Numbered from the stretch's first letter, positions 25,104 to 35,158 are shown. The stretch: DNA of 64,000 bases from an uncultured Eubacteriales bacterium (GCA_900539455.1 UQCD01000010.1:13115-77114); one strand, 5' to 3'. A program made the numbers and translations. The notes: generated from the sequence alone by a model not told the origin.

Positions 25104-26633
25104 TTACTGTTCTTTATAGTCCTTTTTCTCTGCTATTTTTGCCCCGGCAAAGCCTGCAAGTACAGAGCCTAAATCAATACCTGTTGATTCCTTCATGCCG
25201 TCTGTAACCTGATTAAGTGTATTCATTATATCCTTCATAAGCTTAGAAGAATTTCCGTCGCCATACATTGTAATCTTGTCAACCTTAGCAAGTGGCTCTG
25301 CAATATTTTTAGCAATTTCCGGCATTGCCTTAAAGTACATTTCAAGGACAGCAGCCTCACCCATTTGCTTCATAGCTTCTGCCTTCTTTTCAATACCCTC
25401 TGCCTCTGCCAATGCCTTTGCTCTTATTGCATCAGCCTCAGCCTGACCTTTGCTGCGAATACCTTCTGCTTCCTGCTCCATTGTATATCTGTTAGCATCG
25501 GCTGTTGCCTTTTCAGCCTCAGCCTTCTTTTCCTGCTCAAACTTGTCAGCCTCAGCATTTTTTTGTCTTTCAAAAAGCTGTGCTTCTGATTGTCTTTGAG
25601 TTTCGTAAAGCTTAGCATCTGCCTCCTGCTGTTTTGCATATTTTTCAGCCTCAGCCTGCTTCTTTACAGTAGCCTCAAGTGTTCTTTCTGTAAGCTCAAC
25701 TTCCTTTTCCTTTAAGGCAATAGCCTTTTCCTGACGGGCTAAGTTTGCATCTGCTGTTGCAATTTCAACCTTTTTACGCTCTGTTTCCTGCTGAATACTA
25801 TAGGCTGCATCAGCACTAGCCTGCTTAGTATCTGCTTCTATCTGTGCTTCCTGTGATTCACGATTTGCATTTGCCTGAACAATGGCCTTTCTCTTTTGAG
25901 CCTCTGCCTGTGCGTTTGCAATCTCAAGGTCTGAACTTACCTCTGCATCATTTGCCTCTTTACGAGCCATTGCCTTTGCTTTTGCTATTTCCTTCTCACT
26001 TTCAGCTCTTGAAATAGCCGCATTTTTCTGGATTTTAACAATATTGTCAACACCAAGATTTTCAATAACACCATTTTCATCTACGAAATTTTGGACATTA
26101 AAGCTTACAATATCCAGTCCCATGGCTGCAAGGTCTGGTTCTGCATTTTCCTTTACCAGTTCTGCGAACTTTTGTCTGTCTGATACCATTTCTTCAAGGT
26201 TCATTTTACCTACGATTTCACGCATATTACCTTCTAGGACTTCTCTGGCTACTGCTGCAATATAATCGGTGGTTTTGTTAAGAAAGTTTTGTGCTGCAAG
26301 CTGAAGTCTTACTTTATCTGCACTTACCTTAATATTAACTGCTGCATCAACATTAATGTTAATGTAATCAGCTGTAGGAACTGAATTGCTTGTTTTTACA
26401 TCAATAGGAATTAACTGTAAATTTAATTCGTCCTTCTTTTCCAAGAAAGGAATTTTAATACCTGCTCTACCTATCAATACCTTTGGTGACTTTCTTAATC
26501 CTGAAATTATGTATGCTCTGTCTGGTGACGCCTTAACATAGCCTGCTATCATCAAACATAAAATAAAAAATACTACTATTCCAATTATAATATATGGAAC
26601 ATATGTGATTAAAACACTTGCTAAAATACTCAT
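25104..26633 (-). CDS. Flotillin-family SPFH membrane scaffold protein
   Basis: 509 residues. An N-terminal membrane hairpin/helix (about 8-30) is followed by an SPFH/PHB domain (about 35-200: ADYININVDAAVNIKVSAD, AREVLEGNMREIVGKMNLEE). A long Ala/Glu/Lys/Gln coiled coil (about 205-430) has the EA-repeat pattern typical of flotillins. The C-terminus is KITMYGDGNSSKLMKDIMN with a final helix. Flotillins (YuaG/FloT-like) organise membrane microdomains and interact with membrane-protein complexes. AAGGAG precedes the ATG. There is no NfeD-like partner gene beside it, unlike many flotillin loci. Confidence 0.93.
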   Translation of the reverse strand: MSILASVLITYVPYIIIGIVVFFILCLMIAGYVKASPDRAYIISGLRKSPKVLIGRAGIKIPFLEKKDELNLQLIPIDVKTSNSVPTADYININVDAAVNIKVSADKVRLQLAAQNFLNKTTDYIAAVAREVLEGNMREIVGKMNLEEMVSDRQKFAELVKENAEPDLAAMGLDIVSFNVQNFVDENGVIENLGVDNIVKIQKNAAISRAESEKEIAKAKAMARKEANDAEVSSDLEIANAQAEAQKRKAIVQANANRESQEAQIEADTKQASADAAYSIQQETERKKVEIATADANLARQEKAIALKEKEVELTERTLEATVKKQAEAEKYAKQQEADAKLYETQRQSEAQLFERQKNAEADKFEQEKKAEAEKATADANRYTMEQEAEGIRSKGQAEADAIRAKALAEAEGIEKKAEAMKQMGEAAVLEMYFKAMPEIAKNIAEPLAKVDKITMYGDGNSSKLMKDIMNTLNQVTDGMKESTGIDLGSVLAGFAGAKIAEKKDYKEQ

Positions 26634-27160
26634 CTTTTTCTCCTTGTCATTTTATTCAAAATCAACCTTTTACAATACCTTTATCTCCAACACCGCATAT
26701 AGTCTTTGCATTTTTTGTTTATGACCACCTCCACAAACTAATGTACCATCTTTCAATATATGTATTCATATAAAAGATAATTTATTATAACATTATCTGA
26801 CAATATATTCCATAATTATTAACCTTTTGACCTCACAATTTTTAATAACTTATTTTTAATATTTTTTCTTGTGTTTTTTATTGTTTGTATGTGCTTGGTA
26901 ATGTTTTTTATTTATTGATATATGCTTGGAAATGCTTTTCTACTATTTGTATATAGCATAATGCTTTTTTGATTGATTTTATCATTAATATTGTTTATAA
27001 TAGAGCAATGAGAAAATTATGATGTATGACTCACGGATTTTCACTAAGAAGTCTGTGAGCCTTTGTATTTTAGCTTTATGGTATAATGCAGCCCTTAAGG
27101 ACATAGCCTGTATCATAATGCTATTCTAAGAAAAATTAATGTGAAGGAATGGAGATTGGT
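26634..27160. other. Intergenic region between divergent flotillin and transporter genes
   Basis: About 520 bp without a gene. It holds an inverted repeat CTCACGGA/TCTGTGAG (27030-27059) and a TATAAT-like box (27081-27086) upstream of the transporter gene. No firm -35 box was found. Confidence 0.35.
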
Positions 27161-28654
27161 GTGGAAAGAGAAAAATTCAGTTCAAGACTAGGGTTTATTT
27201 TGGTTTCAGCGGGGTGTGCAGTAGGATTAGGTAATGTGTGGAAATTCCCATATATGTGTGGTCAGTATGGTGGTGCTGCTTTTATTCTTATTTACCTTTT
27301 ATTCCTGCTGATAATTGGTTATCCAATTATGGTTTGTGAGTTTTCTGTAGGAAGATGTAGTCAGGCAAGCTGTGCAACTTCCTTTAAAAGGCTTGAAAAA
27401 GAAGGTAGCAGATGGCATAAATTTGGTATTCTGGGTATGATTGGCAACTATGTGTTAATGATGTTCTATACAATGGTTGCTGGCTGGATGTTATATTATT
27501 TTGCTAAATCCCTTATGGGTGAATTTACAGATTCACCGTTGACCACAGAACAGATTGCAGGAAAGTTCAACAATTTGTTAGCTTCTCCGGGTATTCTTAC
27601 TGTTAGTATGATTATTGTTGTTGTTTTATCCTTTGGTATTTGTTCATTAGGCGTCCAGAAGGGTGTGGAAAAAATATCTAAGATTATGATGCTTTGTCTG
27701 CTTGCCCTTATTGTAATACTGGCTATTCACTCAGTTACACTTCCAGGTGCAGGTGAAGGTATTAAATTTTATTTAGTTCCTGATTTTAAAGCAATTAAGG
27801 CAAAGGGTATCGGAAATGTTATATTTGCTGCTATGTCCCAAGCATTTTTTACACTAAGTATTGGAATGGGTTCAATGGCTATTTTTGGCAGTTACATAGA
27901 TAAAAGCCGTTCACTTTCAGGTGAGGCAATCAGCATTAGCATATTAGATACCTTTGTAGCAATTATGGCAGGACTTATTATTATACCTGCCTGCTTCTCC
28001 TTTGGTATCAACCCAGACTCAGGTCCATCTTTAATATTTATTACCCTGCCAAACATATTCAACCAAATGTCTGGTGGCCGCATATGGGGAACACTGTTCT
28101 TCCTCTTTTTATCCTTTGCGGCATTATCAACTGTAATTGCTGTATTTGAGAATATTATTTCTTTTGCTATAGATTTATGGGGCTGTTCAAGAAAGAAGGC
28201 TGTGCTTACTAATATTATTGCAGTTATACTTCTTTCAATGCCTTGTATTCTTGGTTTTAATGTTTTATCTGGCTTTACACCACTTGGTTCTGGCACAAAC
28301 ATAATGGATTTAGAGGATTTCCTTGTATCAAGCAATATACTTCCTCTAGGCTCACTTGTTTATGTAATGTTCTGCACAACTAAAAATGGCTGGGGCTGGG
28401 ATAATTTTATTGCAGAAGCAAACGAAGGCAAGGGTATGAAATTCCCTAAGAAAATCAGATGGTATATGACTTATATTATCCCTATTATTGTTGTAGTTAT
28501 TTATTTAAAGGGATATTATGATTTATTTAAACCAAAGGGTCTTAAATACCTTATACCATGGTCAGTTATTGCCTTTGCCTTTTTAATTCTGATTTTCTCC
28601 TTTAGATTTCGTAGTAAAAAATCTAAAAAGCAGGAAACAGATAATCAAAAATAG
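27161..28654 (+). CDS. Sodium-dependent transporter of the NSS (SNF) family
   Basis: About 497 residues, 11-12 transmembrane helices. The N-terminus REKFSSRLGFILVSAGCAVGLGNVWKFPY is the family signature with the unwound helix-1 Na+/substrate site (split here across positions about 4-30). Family members, such as LeuT and MhsT, co-transport amino acids with Na+. GTG 27161 is chosen because GGAG (27151-27154) lies seven bases upstream; the in-frame ATG at 27149 would leave no spacing to its own site. It is monocistronic with a strong terminator. Confidence 0.92.
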   Translation: MEREKFSSRLGFILVSAGCAVGLGNVWKFPYMCGQYGGAAFILIYLLFLLIIGYPIMVCEFSVGRCSQASCATSFKRLEKEGSRWHKFGILGMIGNYVLMMFYTMVAGWMLYYFAKSLMGEFTDSPLTTEQIAGKFNNLLASPGILTVSMIIVVVLSFGICSLGVQKGVEKISKIMMLCLLALIVILAIHSVTLPGAGEGIKFYLVPDFKAIKAKGIGNVIFAAMSQAFFTLSIGMGSMAIFGSYIDKSRSLSGEAISISILDTFVAIMAGLIIIPACFSFGINPDSGPSLIFITLPNIFNQMSGGRIWGTLFFLFLSFAALSTVIAVFENIISFAIDLWGCSRKKAVLTNIIAVILLSMPCILGFNVLSGFTPLGSGTNIMDLEDFLVSSNILPLGSLVYVMFCTTKNGWGWDNFIAEANEGKGMKFPKKIRWYMTYIIPIIVVVIYLKGYYDLFKPKGLKYLIPWSVIAFAFLILIFSFRFRSKKSKKQETDNQK

Positions 28655-28686
28655 CTAATTTTAAAATTTAAAAAGTATTCAATAAA

Positions 28687-28750
28687 AAATAAGCTGTAAT
28701 GCTTGTGGTGCATATGTTTATAGCACAACCTGTCATTACAGCTTATTTTC
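28687..28750. terminator. Terminator after the NSS transporter gene
   Basis: AATAAGCTGTAATG (28689-28702) pairs with CATTACAGCTTATT (28734-28747), with A and T runs outside. It can serve both convergent genes. Confidence 0.8.
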
Positions 28751-28852
28751 ATTAACCTAATATTGATTATGTCAGACAAACTACAAAGAATTTTATATTT
28801 AGTCTATAAGCTTCCTTGCAGCAATGTCTGACATTATCTAAAAACAATTATT

Positions 28853-29887
28853 TTAATCTACATAAAAGTGCATTGGATATGTTAAATATTCAATATCATC
28901 CAGTTTATCTACTGTAATATATCCAGTAGGTGCACTAAGCACTGTAGGAATACGATTAACAATAGTTGCACAAGTATGCTCTACAGTAGCCGGTTTTACA
29001 ACATGAAATTCTGTATCTGGCTCGCCAGTAATCTTCCAATCACACATATCTCCGTCATCCGGACCATATACCTTTCCGATACACTGAGTTTCAAGAGTAA
29101 TACCCTGATATGTTTCTGTGGTAACTACTGCACTCATACCAATACAATTTCCCTTTGGAATTGTTTCTCCCAGTGTTGCTGAATAAAGGTCCTTATCATA
29201 GAAATATGGAACGCATTTTTGTGATATAGATTTTATTGTAAGTCCCATACGATTTGCCAGGGACTCATTTGAATTCCATACATATGATGGAATAACCTCC
29301 TCTGGATGTGCTACCTCAGCCTCAAACTGCTCCAGCGTAAAGCCAGCTCCATGTGCCTTTGCCAATGCTAAACCATAATCTTCAACATTGTAACTTACAG
29401 CACCTTCAATCTTTGTAATCTTATGACAGCCTGCTGCCACCTGTGCTACCATATTTACCCAGAAAATATCCTGCATACCACTTCCTACAATAGTACAGCC
29501 ATTTTCCTTTGCTAAACTGTCCAGATAATTGGTCTGTGCAGAATTTGTTGTCCATGGATAGATAGCCTCCTCACAGGTTGTAATAACATTTATTCCACGC
29601 TTTACACAATCCTCAAACATTTTAAAACAATCGCTTACAAAGCTGAATAATGTAACTACTGCAATATCCGGGTCACAATTATCTAAAACTGCATCTGCAT
29701 CACTTGAAATAATAACTCCCGTCTTTACCCCCAGTCCTGCATAATCGCCAACATCCATACCGACTACTTCTGGATTCACATCAATAGCACCAACGATTTC
29801 TGCACCGCTTTCGTACAAATAACGCAAGGTATATTTTGACATTTTTCCACAACCATACTGCACTACTCTGATTTTTTCATTTACCAT
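28853..29887 (-). CDS. 2,4-diaminopentanoate dehydrogenase / dihydrodipicolinate reductase-like oxidoreductase
   Basis: 344 residues with an N-terminal Rossmann fold (IRVVQYGCGKMSKYTLRYL, then AIDVNPEVVGMDVG) and the following SSDADAVLDNCDPDIAVVTL segment. The architecture is that of the DapB-like NAD(P)-dependent amine dehydrogenases, whose characterised member Ord oxidises 2,4-diaminopentanoate in ornithine fermentation. The other ornithine-pathway genes (ortAB, oraSE) are not nearby, so the substrate may differ. AAAGGAG precedes the ATG. It is a single gene, convergent with the transporter, with DAHP synthase divergent from it. Confidence 0.75.
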   Translation of the reverse strand: MVNEKIRVVQYGCGKMSKYTLRYLYESGAEIVGAIDVNPEVVGMDVGDYAGLGVKTGVIISSDADAVLDNCDPDIAVVTLFSFVSDCFKMFEDCVKRGINVITTCEEAIYPWTTNSAQTNYLDSLAKENGCTIVGSGMQDIFWVNMVAQVAAGCHKITKIEGAVSYNVEDYGLALAKAHGAGFTLEQFEAEVAHPEEVIPSYVWNSNESLANRMGLTIKSISQKCVPYFYDKDLYSATLGETIPKGNCIGMSAVVTTETYQGITLETQCIGKVYGPDDGDMCDWKITGEPDTEFHVVKPATVEHTCATIVNRIPTVLSAPTGYITVDKLDDIEYLTYPMHFYVD

Positions 29888-30192
29888 ATAATTCTTCTCC
29901 TTTACCTAAATTATTAGTCAGGCAGGTGTGAAGCCTTGTATAGGAATTGTATAGGGAATTTGCAACTATTAATAATTCCATAAGCAGACCCAAAAAACGC
30001 TGATATTTAATTAATACAACTCTAACACAAATTGTATAATCTCACATTTTCACATATCATAACGCTTAAATTAAATACAAATATATCTGTGTTGGAATTA
30101 TCAATATACAAAAAAGAATACAAGAAAATAGGCTTCACACTTCCTATTAAATTAACGCTACCAATGTACTTACATTTTATTATTTATCTATC

Positions 30193-30299
30193 TAATAGTC
30201 AATAATCCATTAGTACTATTATCTATCTTTCTAGTAGTCGTTAATTCATTAATACTATTATTTACCTATCTGATAGATAATAATCCGTTAATACTATTG
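30193..30299 (+). repeat. Three degenerate 39-40 bp tandem repeats upstream of the DAHP synthase promoter
   Basis: Three copies with the pattern TAATAGTC-AATAATCC-ATTAGTACTATTA (about 30193, 30232 and 30272) end just before the -35 box. Repeated CTATT/AATAG half-sites could bind a regulator. The remainder of 29888-30309 shows only an 11-bp inverted repeat (29926-29936 and 30130-30140). Confidence 0.5.
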
Positions 30300-30309
30300 A
30301 CTTTATGTA

Positions 30310-30338
30310 TTGATAACATTTGAAATTTATTATATAAT
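30310..30338 (+). promoter_or_regulatory. Promoter of the DAHP synthase gene
   Basis: TTGATA (30310-30315) and TATAAT (30333-30338) with a 17-bp spacer, about 70 bp before the start codon. Confidence 0.8.
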
Positions 30339-30406
30339 TGGTAATGTTTTATGTCAGAATACAAAAAAGTATTTTAAATTAAATTATATATTTTAGGAGG
30401 ACAACT

Positions 30407-31435
30407 ATGAGTTTTGAATTTTTACGAAAGCTACCAACTCCAGCTGAAATAAAAGAACAATTCCCTTTACCTGAGCATCTTGTAAAGTTAAAGGCTGAGA
30501 GAGATGAACAGATAAAAAAGGTATTTACAGGTGAGTCTGACAAGTTTTTAATGATTATCGGACCTTGCTCTGCTGATAATGAGGACGCTGTTTGTGATTA
30601 TGTATCCAGACTTGCAAAGGTTCAGGAGAAAATTGCTGACAAGATTATTGTTATTCCAAGAATTTATACAAATAAGCCTCGTACAACTGGTGAAGGCTAC
30701 AAGGGTATGCTTCATCAGCCAGACCCTGAAAAGAAGCCAGATTTATTAGCTGGTCTTACTACAATTAGAAAAATGCACATAAGAGCAATGGAGGAAACTC
30801 ATCTTACTGCTGCTGACGAAATGCTTTACCCTGAAAACTATCAATATTTCTCTGATATTCTTTCATATGTTGCAGTAGGTGCTCGTTCTGTTGAGGATCA
30901 GCAGCATCGTTTAACTGTTAGTGGAATGGACATTCCTGCCGGTATGAAAAACCCTACAAGTGGTGACTTATCTGTTATGTTAAATTCAGTTATAGCAGCA
31001 CAAGGCAAGCACACCTTTATTTATCGTGGCTATGAGGTAAAAACCAGCAGTAACCCACTTACACATACTATTCTTCGTGGTGCAGTTAATAAGCATGGTC
31101 AGTGTATTCCTAACTATCACTATGAGGACCTTATCCGCTTATACAATATGTATAGTGAGAAAAATCTTAAAAATCCTGCTGTTATTGTTGATGCAAACCA
31201 TTCAAATTCTGGTAAGCAGTATATGGAGCAGATTAGGATTGCTAAGGAAGTTCTTCACAGCAAACGCCATTCTGAAGATATTAACAATTTTGTAAAAGGT
31301 TTAATGATAGAAAGTTACATCGAGGAAGGCAGCCAGAAGGTTGGTGACGGTGTATACGGAAAATCTATTACAGACCCTTGTCTTGGCTGGGATCAGACCG
31401 AGCGTCTGCTTCTTGATATAGCAGATTTACTTTAG
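30407..31435 (+). CDS. aroF: 3-deoxy-7-phosphoheptulonate (DAHP) synthase, AroF/G/H type
   Basis: 342 residues, the usual length of class I alpha DAHP synthases. It has IIGPCSADN (metal/PEP region near residue 50), RIYTNKPRTTGEGYKGM (near 85), GARSVEDQQHR (near 160), DANHSNSGKQ (near 264) and MIESYIEEGSQ. It condenses phosphoenolpyruvate with erythrose 4-phosphate, the first step of aromatic amino acid synthesis. AGGAGG precedes the ATG. It is monocistronic with its own promoter and terminator; the rest of the shikimate pathway is elsewhere. Feedback sensitivity (Phe, Tyr or Trp) cannot be read from the sequence. Confidence 0.95.
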   Translation: MSFEFLRKLPTPAEIKEQFPLPEHLVKLKAERDEQIKKVFTGESDKFLMIIGPCSADNEDAVCDYVSRLAKVQEKIADKIIVIPRIYTNKPRTTGEGYKGMLHQPDPEKKPDLLAGLTTIRKMHIRAMEETHLTAADEMLYPENYQYFSDILSYVAVGARSVEDQQHRLTVSGMDIPAGMKNPTSGDLSVMLNSVIAAQGKHTFIYRGYEVKTSSNPLTHTILRGAVNKHGQCIPNYHYEDLIRLYNMYSEKNLKNPAVIVDANHSNSGKQYMEQIRIAKEVLHSKRHSEDINNFVKGLMIESYIEEGSQKVGDGVYGKSITDPCLGWDQTERLLLDIADLL

Positions 31436-31538
31436 GATACACTACATTCGTATACATATGTTGTACTGATGTAAATATGCTGCAGGTATATAAATTATGC
31501 TGGTAAAGTTTGAATAAGTTTACTAAACAAATATAAAT

Positions 31539-31580
31539 AAAAAGCTATTAAAGATAATTTATATCTTCTAATAGCTTTTT
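31539..31580 (+). terminator. Terminator after the DAHP synthase gene
   Basis: AAAAAGCTATTAAAGATA pairs with TATCTTCTAATAGCTTTTT and ends in Ts. Confidence 0.8.
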
Positions 31581-31668
31581 ATTTACTTTATATTCTATTT
31601 TCACACCTTTCTAAGTAATATATCCCACTCATCCCTATTTAAACCATAATTTATGATTTTAATAACCT

Positions 31669-32424
31669 CTATACTCTTTTTTCGTCCTCGTACTCTATTC
31701 CTATAAGCGTAAGTCCACAGGCTGGTGCCTTTGGTCCAGCTGCATCTCTGTTTTCCGCCTCTATAATTTCCTTTATATGCTCTGGTGGATAAACACCCAG
31801 TCCAACCTTCATCAGCGTACCTACTATTATTCTTACCATATTATAAAGAAAGCCATTGCCTGAAATTCTAATATAAATCATTTCATCTTTTTTACTAATA
31901 TCCAGCGAATACACCGTTCTAACTGTATTTTCTACCTGTGTTCTGGCTGAGCAAAAGCTTCTAAAATCATGCTCGCCAATAATATACTCACTTGCCTTTT
32001 TCATTTTCTCAATATCTAATGGCATATACACAAAGTGGGAATACAATCTTTCTGTTGGCATAGGAAATTTATAATTGTAAATTTTGTATTCATAAGTTTT
32101 TGTACTATTGCAATATCTAGGATGAAAATCTGCTGCCACCTCATAGGATTCTCTAATTCTAATATCCTCTGGGAGTCTTTGATTAAGGGCAAAGGATATT
32201 TTCTGTGCCGGGATTTTTGTTTCTGTATCAAAAACAGCTGCATTGGCAAGGGCGTGAACACCTGAGTCAGTTCTACTTGCACCTATAACAGCTATCTTTT
32301 CGCCTAATAGGTTAGTAAGCTCTCTATTAATAATTTCTTCCACAGTAATACCATTAATTTGAATTTGCCATCCACAATAATTTGTTCCGTCATATGCAAT
32401 TTTTAGAAAAACTCTTTTGCTCAT
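31669..32424 (-). CDS. truA: tRNA pseudouridine(38-40) synthase TruA
   Basis: 251 residues from the ATG at 32424, which overlaps the ecfT stop (ATGA) and has GGAAGG upstream; an ATG five codons earlier is rejected. It carries YDGTNYCGWQIQINGITVEE, the catalytic motif ASRTDSGVHALANAAVF with its Asp, and GNGFLYNMVRIIVGTL. It isomerises uridines 38-40 in the tRNA anticodon stem. It is the last gene of the ecfA-ecfT-truA operon. In relatives rplM follows at once; here 12 kb intervenes. Confidence 0.97.
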   Translation of the reverse strand: MSKRVFLKIAYDGTNYCGWQIQINGITVEEIINRELTNLLGEKIAVIGASRTDSGVHALANAAVFDTETKIPAQKISFALNQRLPEDIRIRESYEVAADFHPRYCNSTKTYEYKIYNYKFPMPTERLYSHFVYMPLDIEKMKKASEYIIGEHDFRSFCSARTQVENTVRTVYSLDISKKDEMIYIRISGNGFLYNMVRIIVGTLMKVGLGVYPPEHIKEIIEAENRDAAGPKAPACGLTLIGIEYEDEKRV

Positions 32425-33233
32425 ACAATTACCTTCCATAAAAAGTTACCACCAATTACTAATACTAACAATAATATTAATACCATATAACTTATTTTAT
32501 CATACTTTTTATAAATAAGCGGTTTCATTTTTGTTCGTCCATCTCCACCCTTATAACATCTTGCCTCCATTGCCATAGCCAGATCCATTGCTCTTTTTAT
32601 AGAAGAAATAATAAGTGGAATAATAAGTGGCACTAAGGCTTTAGCCTTTTTAATAATTCCACCTGTATCAAAATCTGCACCTCTGGCCATTTGTGCTTTC
32701 ATTATTTTGTCTGTTTCTTCCACCAAAATAGGTATAAATCTAAATGCAATAGACACCATCATAGAAATATCATGTACCGGCACTTTTATTTTCTTTAATG
32801 GCGAAAAGGCTTTTTCTAAACCGTCTGCAATATCTGTAGGCGTTGTTGTGTATGTAAGAATTGACATTCCCATAATCATTAAGGCCAGCCTTGCCATAAG
32901 CATTGCTCCCTTTAGTAAGCCTTCTATTGTAATAGCAAATATTTTCAAATCTATTAAAACAGTACCCTCTGTAAAAATCACAGAAAATATTGCACTAAAC
33001 AGCAAGAAAAATACTATGGTTTTCAGCCCTTTGAAAATAAATTTAAAGGGTACCTTTGATAATTTAATTATTACTATTAAAAATATAGCAGCAATCCCAT
33101 AACCAATAATATTCTTTGCTAAAAAAAGTGCAATCATATACACCAATGACCCAAAAAGCTTTACTCTTGGGTCAAGGCTGTGAATTATTGATTTTTCTTC
33201 ATAATATTGACCTATTGTAATATCTCTTAACAT
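32421..33233 (-). CDS. ecfT: Energy-coupling factor transporter transmembrane protein EcfT
   Basis: 270 residues with five to six hydrophobic helices. It contains the conserved SIIHSLDPRVKLFGSLVY near the N-terminus and the coupling-helix motifs ARG in MKAQMARGADFD and a second one in MEARCYKGGDGRTKM. EcfT joins the ATPases to interchangeable vitamin-binding S subunits in ECF importers. Its start overlaps the end of the fused ATPase gene (the stop lies inside ATGTTAAG), and it is coupled to truA downstream. No S subunit gene lies nearby, as in group II ECF systems. Confidence 0.95.
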   Translation of the reverse strand: MLRDITIGQYYEEKSIIHSLDPRVKLFGSLVYMIALFLAKNIIGYGIAAIFLIVIIKLSKVPFKFIFKGLKTIVFFLLFSAIFSVIFTEGTVLIDLKIFAITIEGLLKGAMLMARLALMIMGMSILTYTTTPTDIADGLEKAFSPLKKIKVPVHDISMMVSIAFRFIPILVEETDKIMKAQMARGADFDTGGIIKKAKALVPLIIPLIISSIKRAMDLAMAMEARCYKGGDGRTKMKPLIYKKYDKISYMVLILLLVLVIGGNFLWKVIV

Positions 33234-35047
33234 ATTATTCCTTCAACTACTTCTCTTGGTGTAATAGCAACTCCGTCACAGCTTAAACCTTTTTGCTTTA
33301 ATTCATCAAATATATAAACTGATTTTGGTGCTGCCAATCCGATTTCTTCTAATTTTTTGTATTGTCTGAATACCTTTCTTGGAGTATCATCAAATATTAA
33401 TTTTCCTTTGCTCATAACTAACAGCCTGTTTGCAAATTTACCCATATCCTCCATACTATGTGAAACAATAACTATTGTAAGTCCTTCCTTTTCATTAAGC
33501 GACTTTAACAGATTAAGAATTTCATCTCTTCCCTTTGGGTCTAATCCAGCTGTAGGCTCATCTAAAATAAGCACCTGTGGCATCATTGCCAAAACTCCTG
33601 CTATAGCCACACGCCTTTTTTCTCCTCCTGACAGCTCAAAAGGTGAACGATTATAAAATTCCTCTCCTACGCCTACCATAGCAAGCACCTTTTTTGCAGT
33701 TTCTATTGCCTGCTCCTTATTCATTCCCTTATTTTTTGCTCCAAAGCATACATCCTCTAATACTGTAGACTCAAAAAGCTGATATTCCGGATACTGGAAA
33801 ACTATTCCAACATTTTTTCTAAGGTCGCTTAGCTTCTCATTTTTGTCATATATGTTTTTGCCCATATATCTCACCTCTCCGCTGCTTGCCTGGTTAAGGC
33901 CGTTAAGGTGGCAGATAAGAGTAGACTTTCCTGAACCGGTATGACCAATAATTCCAATAATTTCTCCCTGATTTATTTTAAAGCTGACACTATCAATAGC
34001 CTTTTTCTCATAGGTAGTCCCCTCACCGTATACATAGGAAATATTATCAGCCTCTAAAATAACTTTGTCAGCTTCCTCATAAATATTATCGCTGATATTC
34101 TTATCACTAATGTTGTTATCAGTTCTAAGGTCATTAATTTTCCTATTTTCATCGTTATTACTTGCTATATTTTTGGTTTTATTATGTTTTTCTATATATC
34201 CTCTGGCAATTATCTGATTAATTAATTCCTCACTGCGAAGTATGCCTCTTGGCATTTCTTTGCCGCTTTTTTCAAGCAAATATGCTATTTCTGTAGGCTG
34301 TGGCACATCTAAGCCAATTTCATATATTTTTTCTACATTAGAGAAAACCTCTGCTGGAGTTCCCTTTAATGCCACCTTGCCCTTATCCATTACATACACA
34401 TAGTCAGCATCTATTACCTCGTCCATATAATGTGTAACAAGGATTATAGTAACCTTTTCCTTTTTATTTAATTCCTTTATTGTGTTTATTACTTCTTTTC
34501 TTCCGTTTGGATCAAGCATAGCTGTAGGCTCATCTAAAATAATACATTTTGGCTTCATTGCCAGTACACCTGCAATAGCAACTCTTTGCTTTTGTCCCCC
34601 TGATAATTTGTTTGGAGAATGTTTTCTGTATTCAACCATTCCTACTCTTTCTAATGCGTAATTGACTCTTTTCCATATCTCTTCAGTTTCCACTCCTAGA
34701 TTTTCCGGACCAAAGCCCACATCCTCCTCTACAATAGTAGCAATTATCTGATTGTCTGGATTTTGGAATACCATACCTGCATTTTGACGAATATCCCATA
34801 TCCTTTCATTCTCCTTAGTATTCATACCTGCCACATATACCTCACCCTCATAAGGCATAAGAATAGCGTTCAAATGCTTTGCAAAGGTTGACTTGCCTGA
34901 ACCATTATGCCCGAGTATTGCAATAAAATCTCCTTGCTTTATCTCAAGTGACACATCATCAAGTGCCATTTTATCGCTAATAACCTTTCCCTCTTCGTCT
35001 TTATCTAAAAATCTATGCTTTAAATTTTCTACTTTTATAATGCTCAT
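33227..35047 (-). CDS. ecfA: Fused EcfA1-EcfA2 ATPase of the ECF vitamin importer
   Basis: 606 residues holding two complete ABC ATPases. Domain 1 (about 1-280) has Walker A GHNGSGKST, signature LSGGQKQRVAIAGVLA and Walker B CIILDEPTAMLD. A linker of about 60 Asn/Asp/Lys-rich residues follows (about 280-335). Domain 2 has GHTGSGKST, LSGGEKRRVAIAGVLA and VLILDEPTAGLD. Most Firmicutes encode EcfA1 and EcfA2 as two genes in this position; here both are in one frame. Both sites look active. The protein powers import of vitamins or metals with EcfT. Confidence 0.93.
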   Translation of the reverse strand: MSIIKVENLKHRFLDKDEEGKVISDKMALDDVSLEIKQGDFIAILGHNGSGKSTFAKHLNAILMPYEGEVYVAGMNTKENERIWDIRQNAGMVFQNPDNQIIATIVEEDVGFGPENLGVETEEIWKRVNYALERVGMVEYRKHSPNKLSGGQKQRVAIAGVLAMKPKCIILDEPTAMLDPNGRKEVINTIKELNKKEKVTIILVTHYMDEVIDADYVYVMDKGKVALKGTPAEVFSNVEKIYEIGLDVPQPTEIAYLLEKSGKEMPRGILRSEELINQIIARGYIEKHNKTKNIASNNDENRKINDLRTDNNISDKNISDNIYEEADKVILEADNISYVYGEGTTYEKKAIDSVSFKINQGEIIGIIGHTGSGKSTLICHLNGLNQASSGEVRYMGKNIYDKNEKLSDLRKNVGIVFQYPEYQLFESTVLEDVCFGAKNKGMNKEQAIETAKKVLAMVGVGEEFYNRSPFELSGGEKRRVAIAGVLAMMPQVLILDEPTAGLDPKGRDEILNLLKSLNEKEGLTIVIVSHSMEDMGKFANRLLVMSKGKLIFDDTPRKVFRQYKKLEEIGLAAPKSVYIFDELKQKGLSCDGVAITPREVVEGIIC

Positions 35048-35158
35048 AATTTATTTCTATTTAATGTAAATCAATTCTAGTCTTATGGTTAACAATTACC
35101 AATTTTATATTATAACATTACATAATTCAATAGTTTTAATCTATTTTCTTCCTTATTC

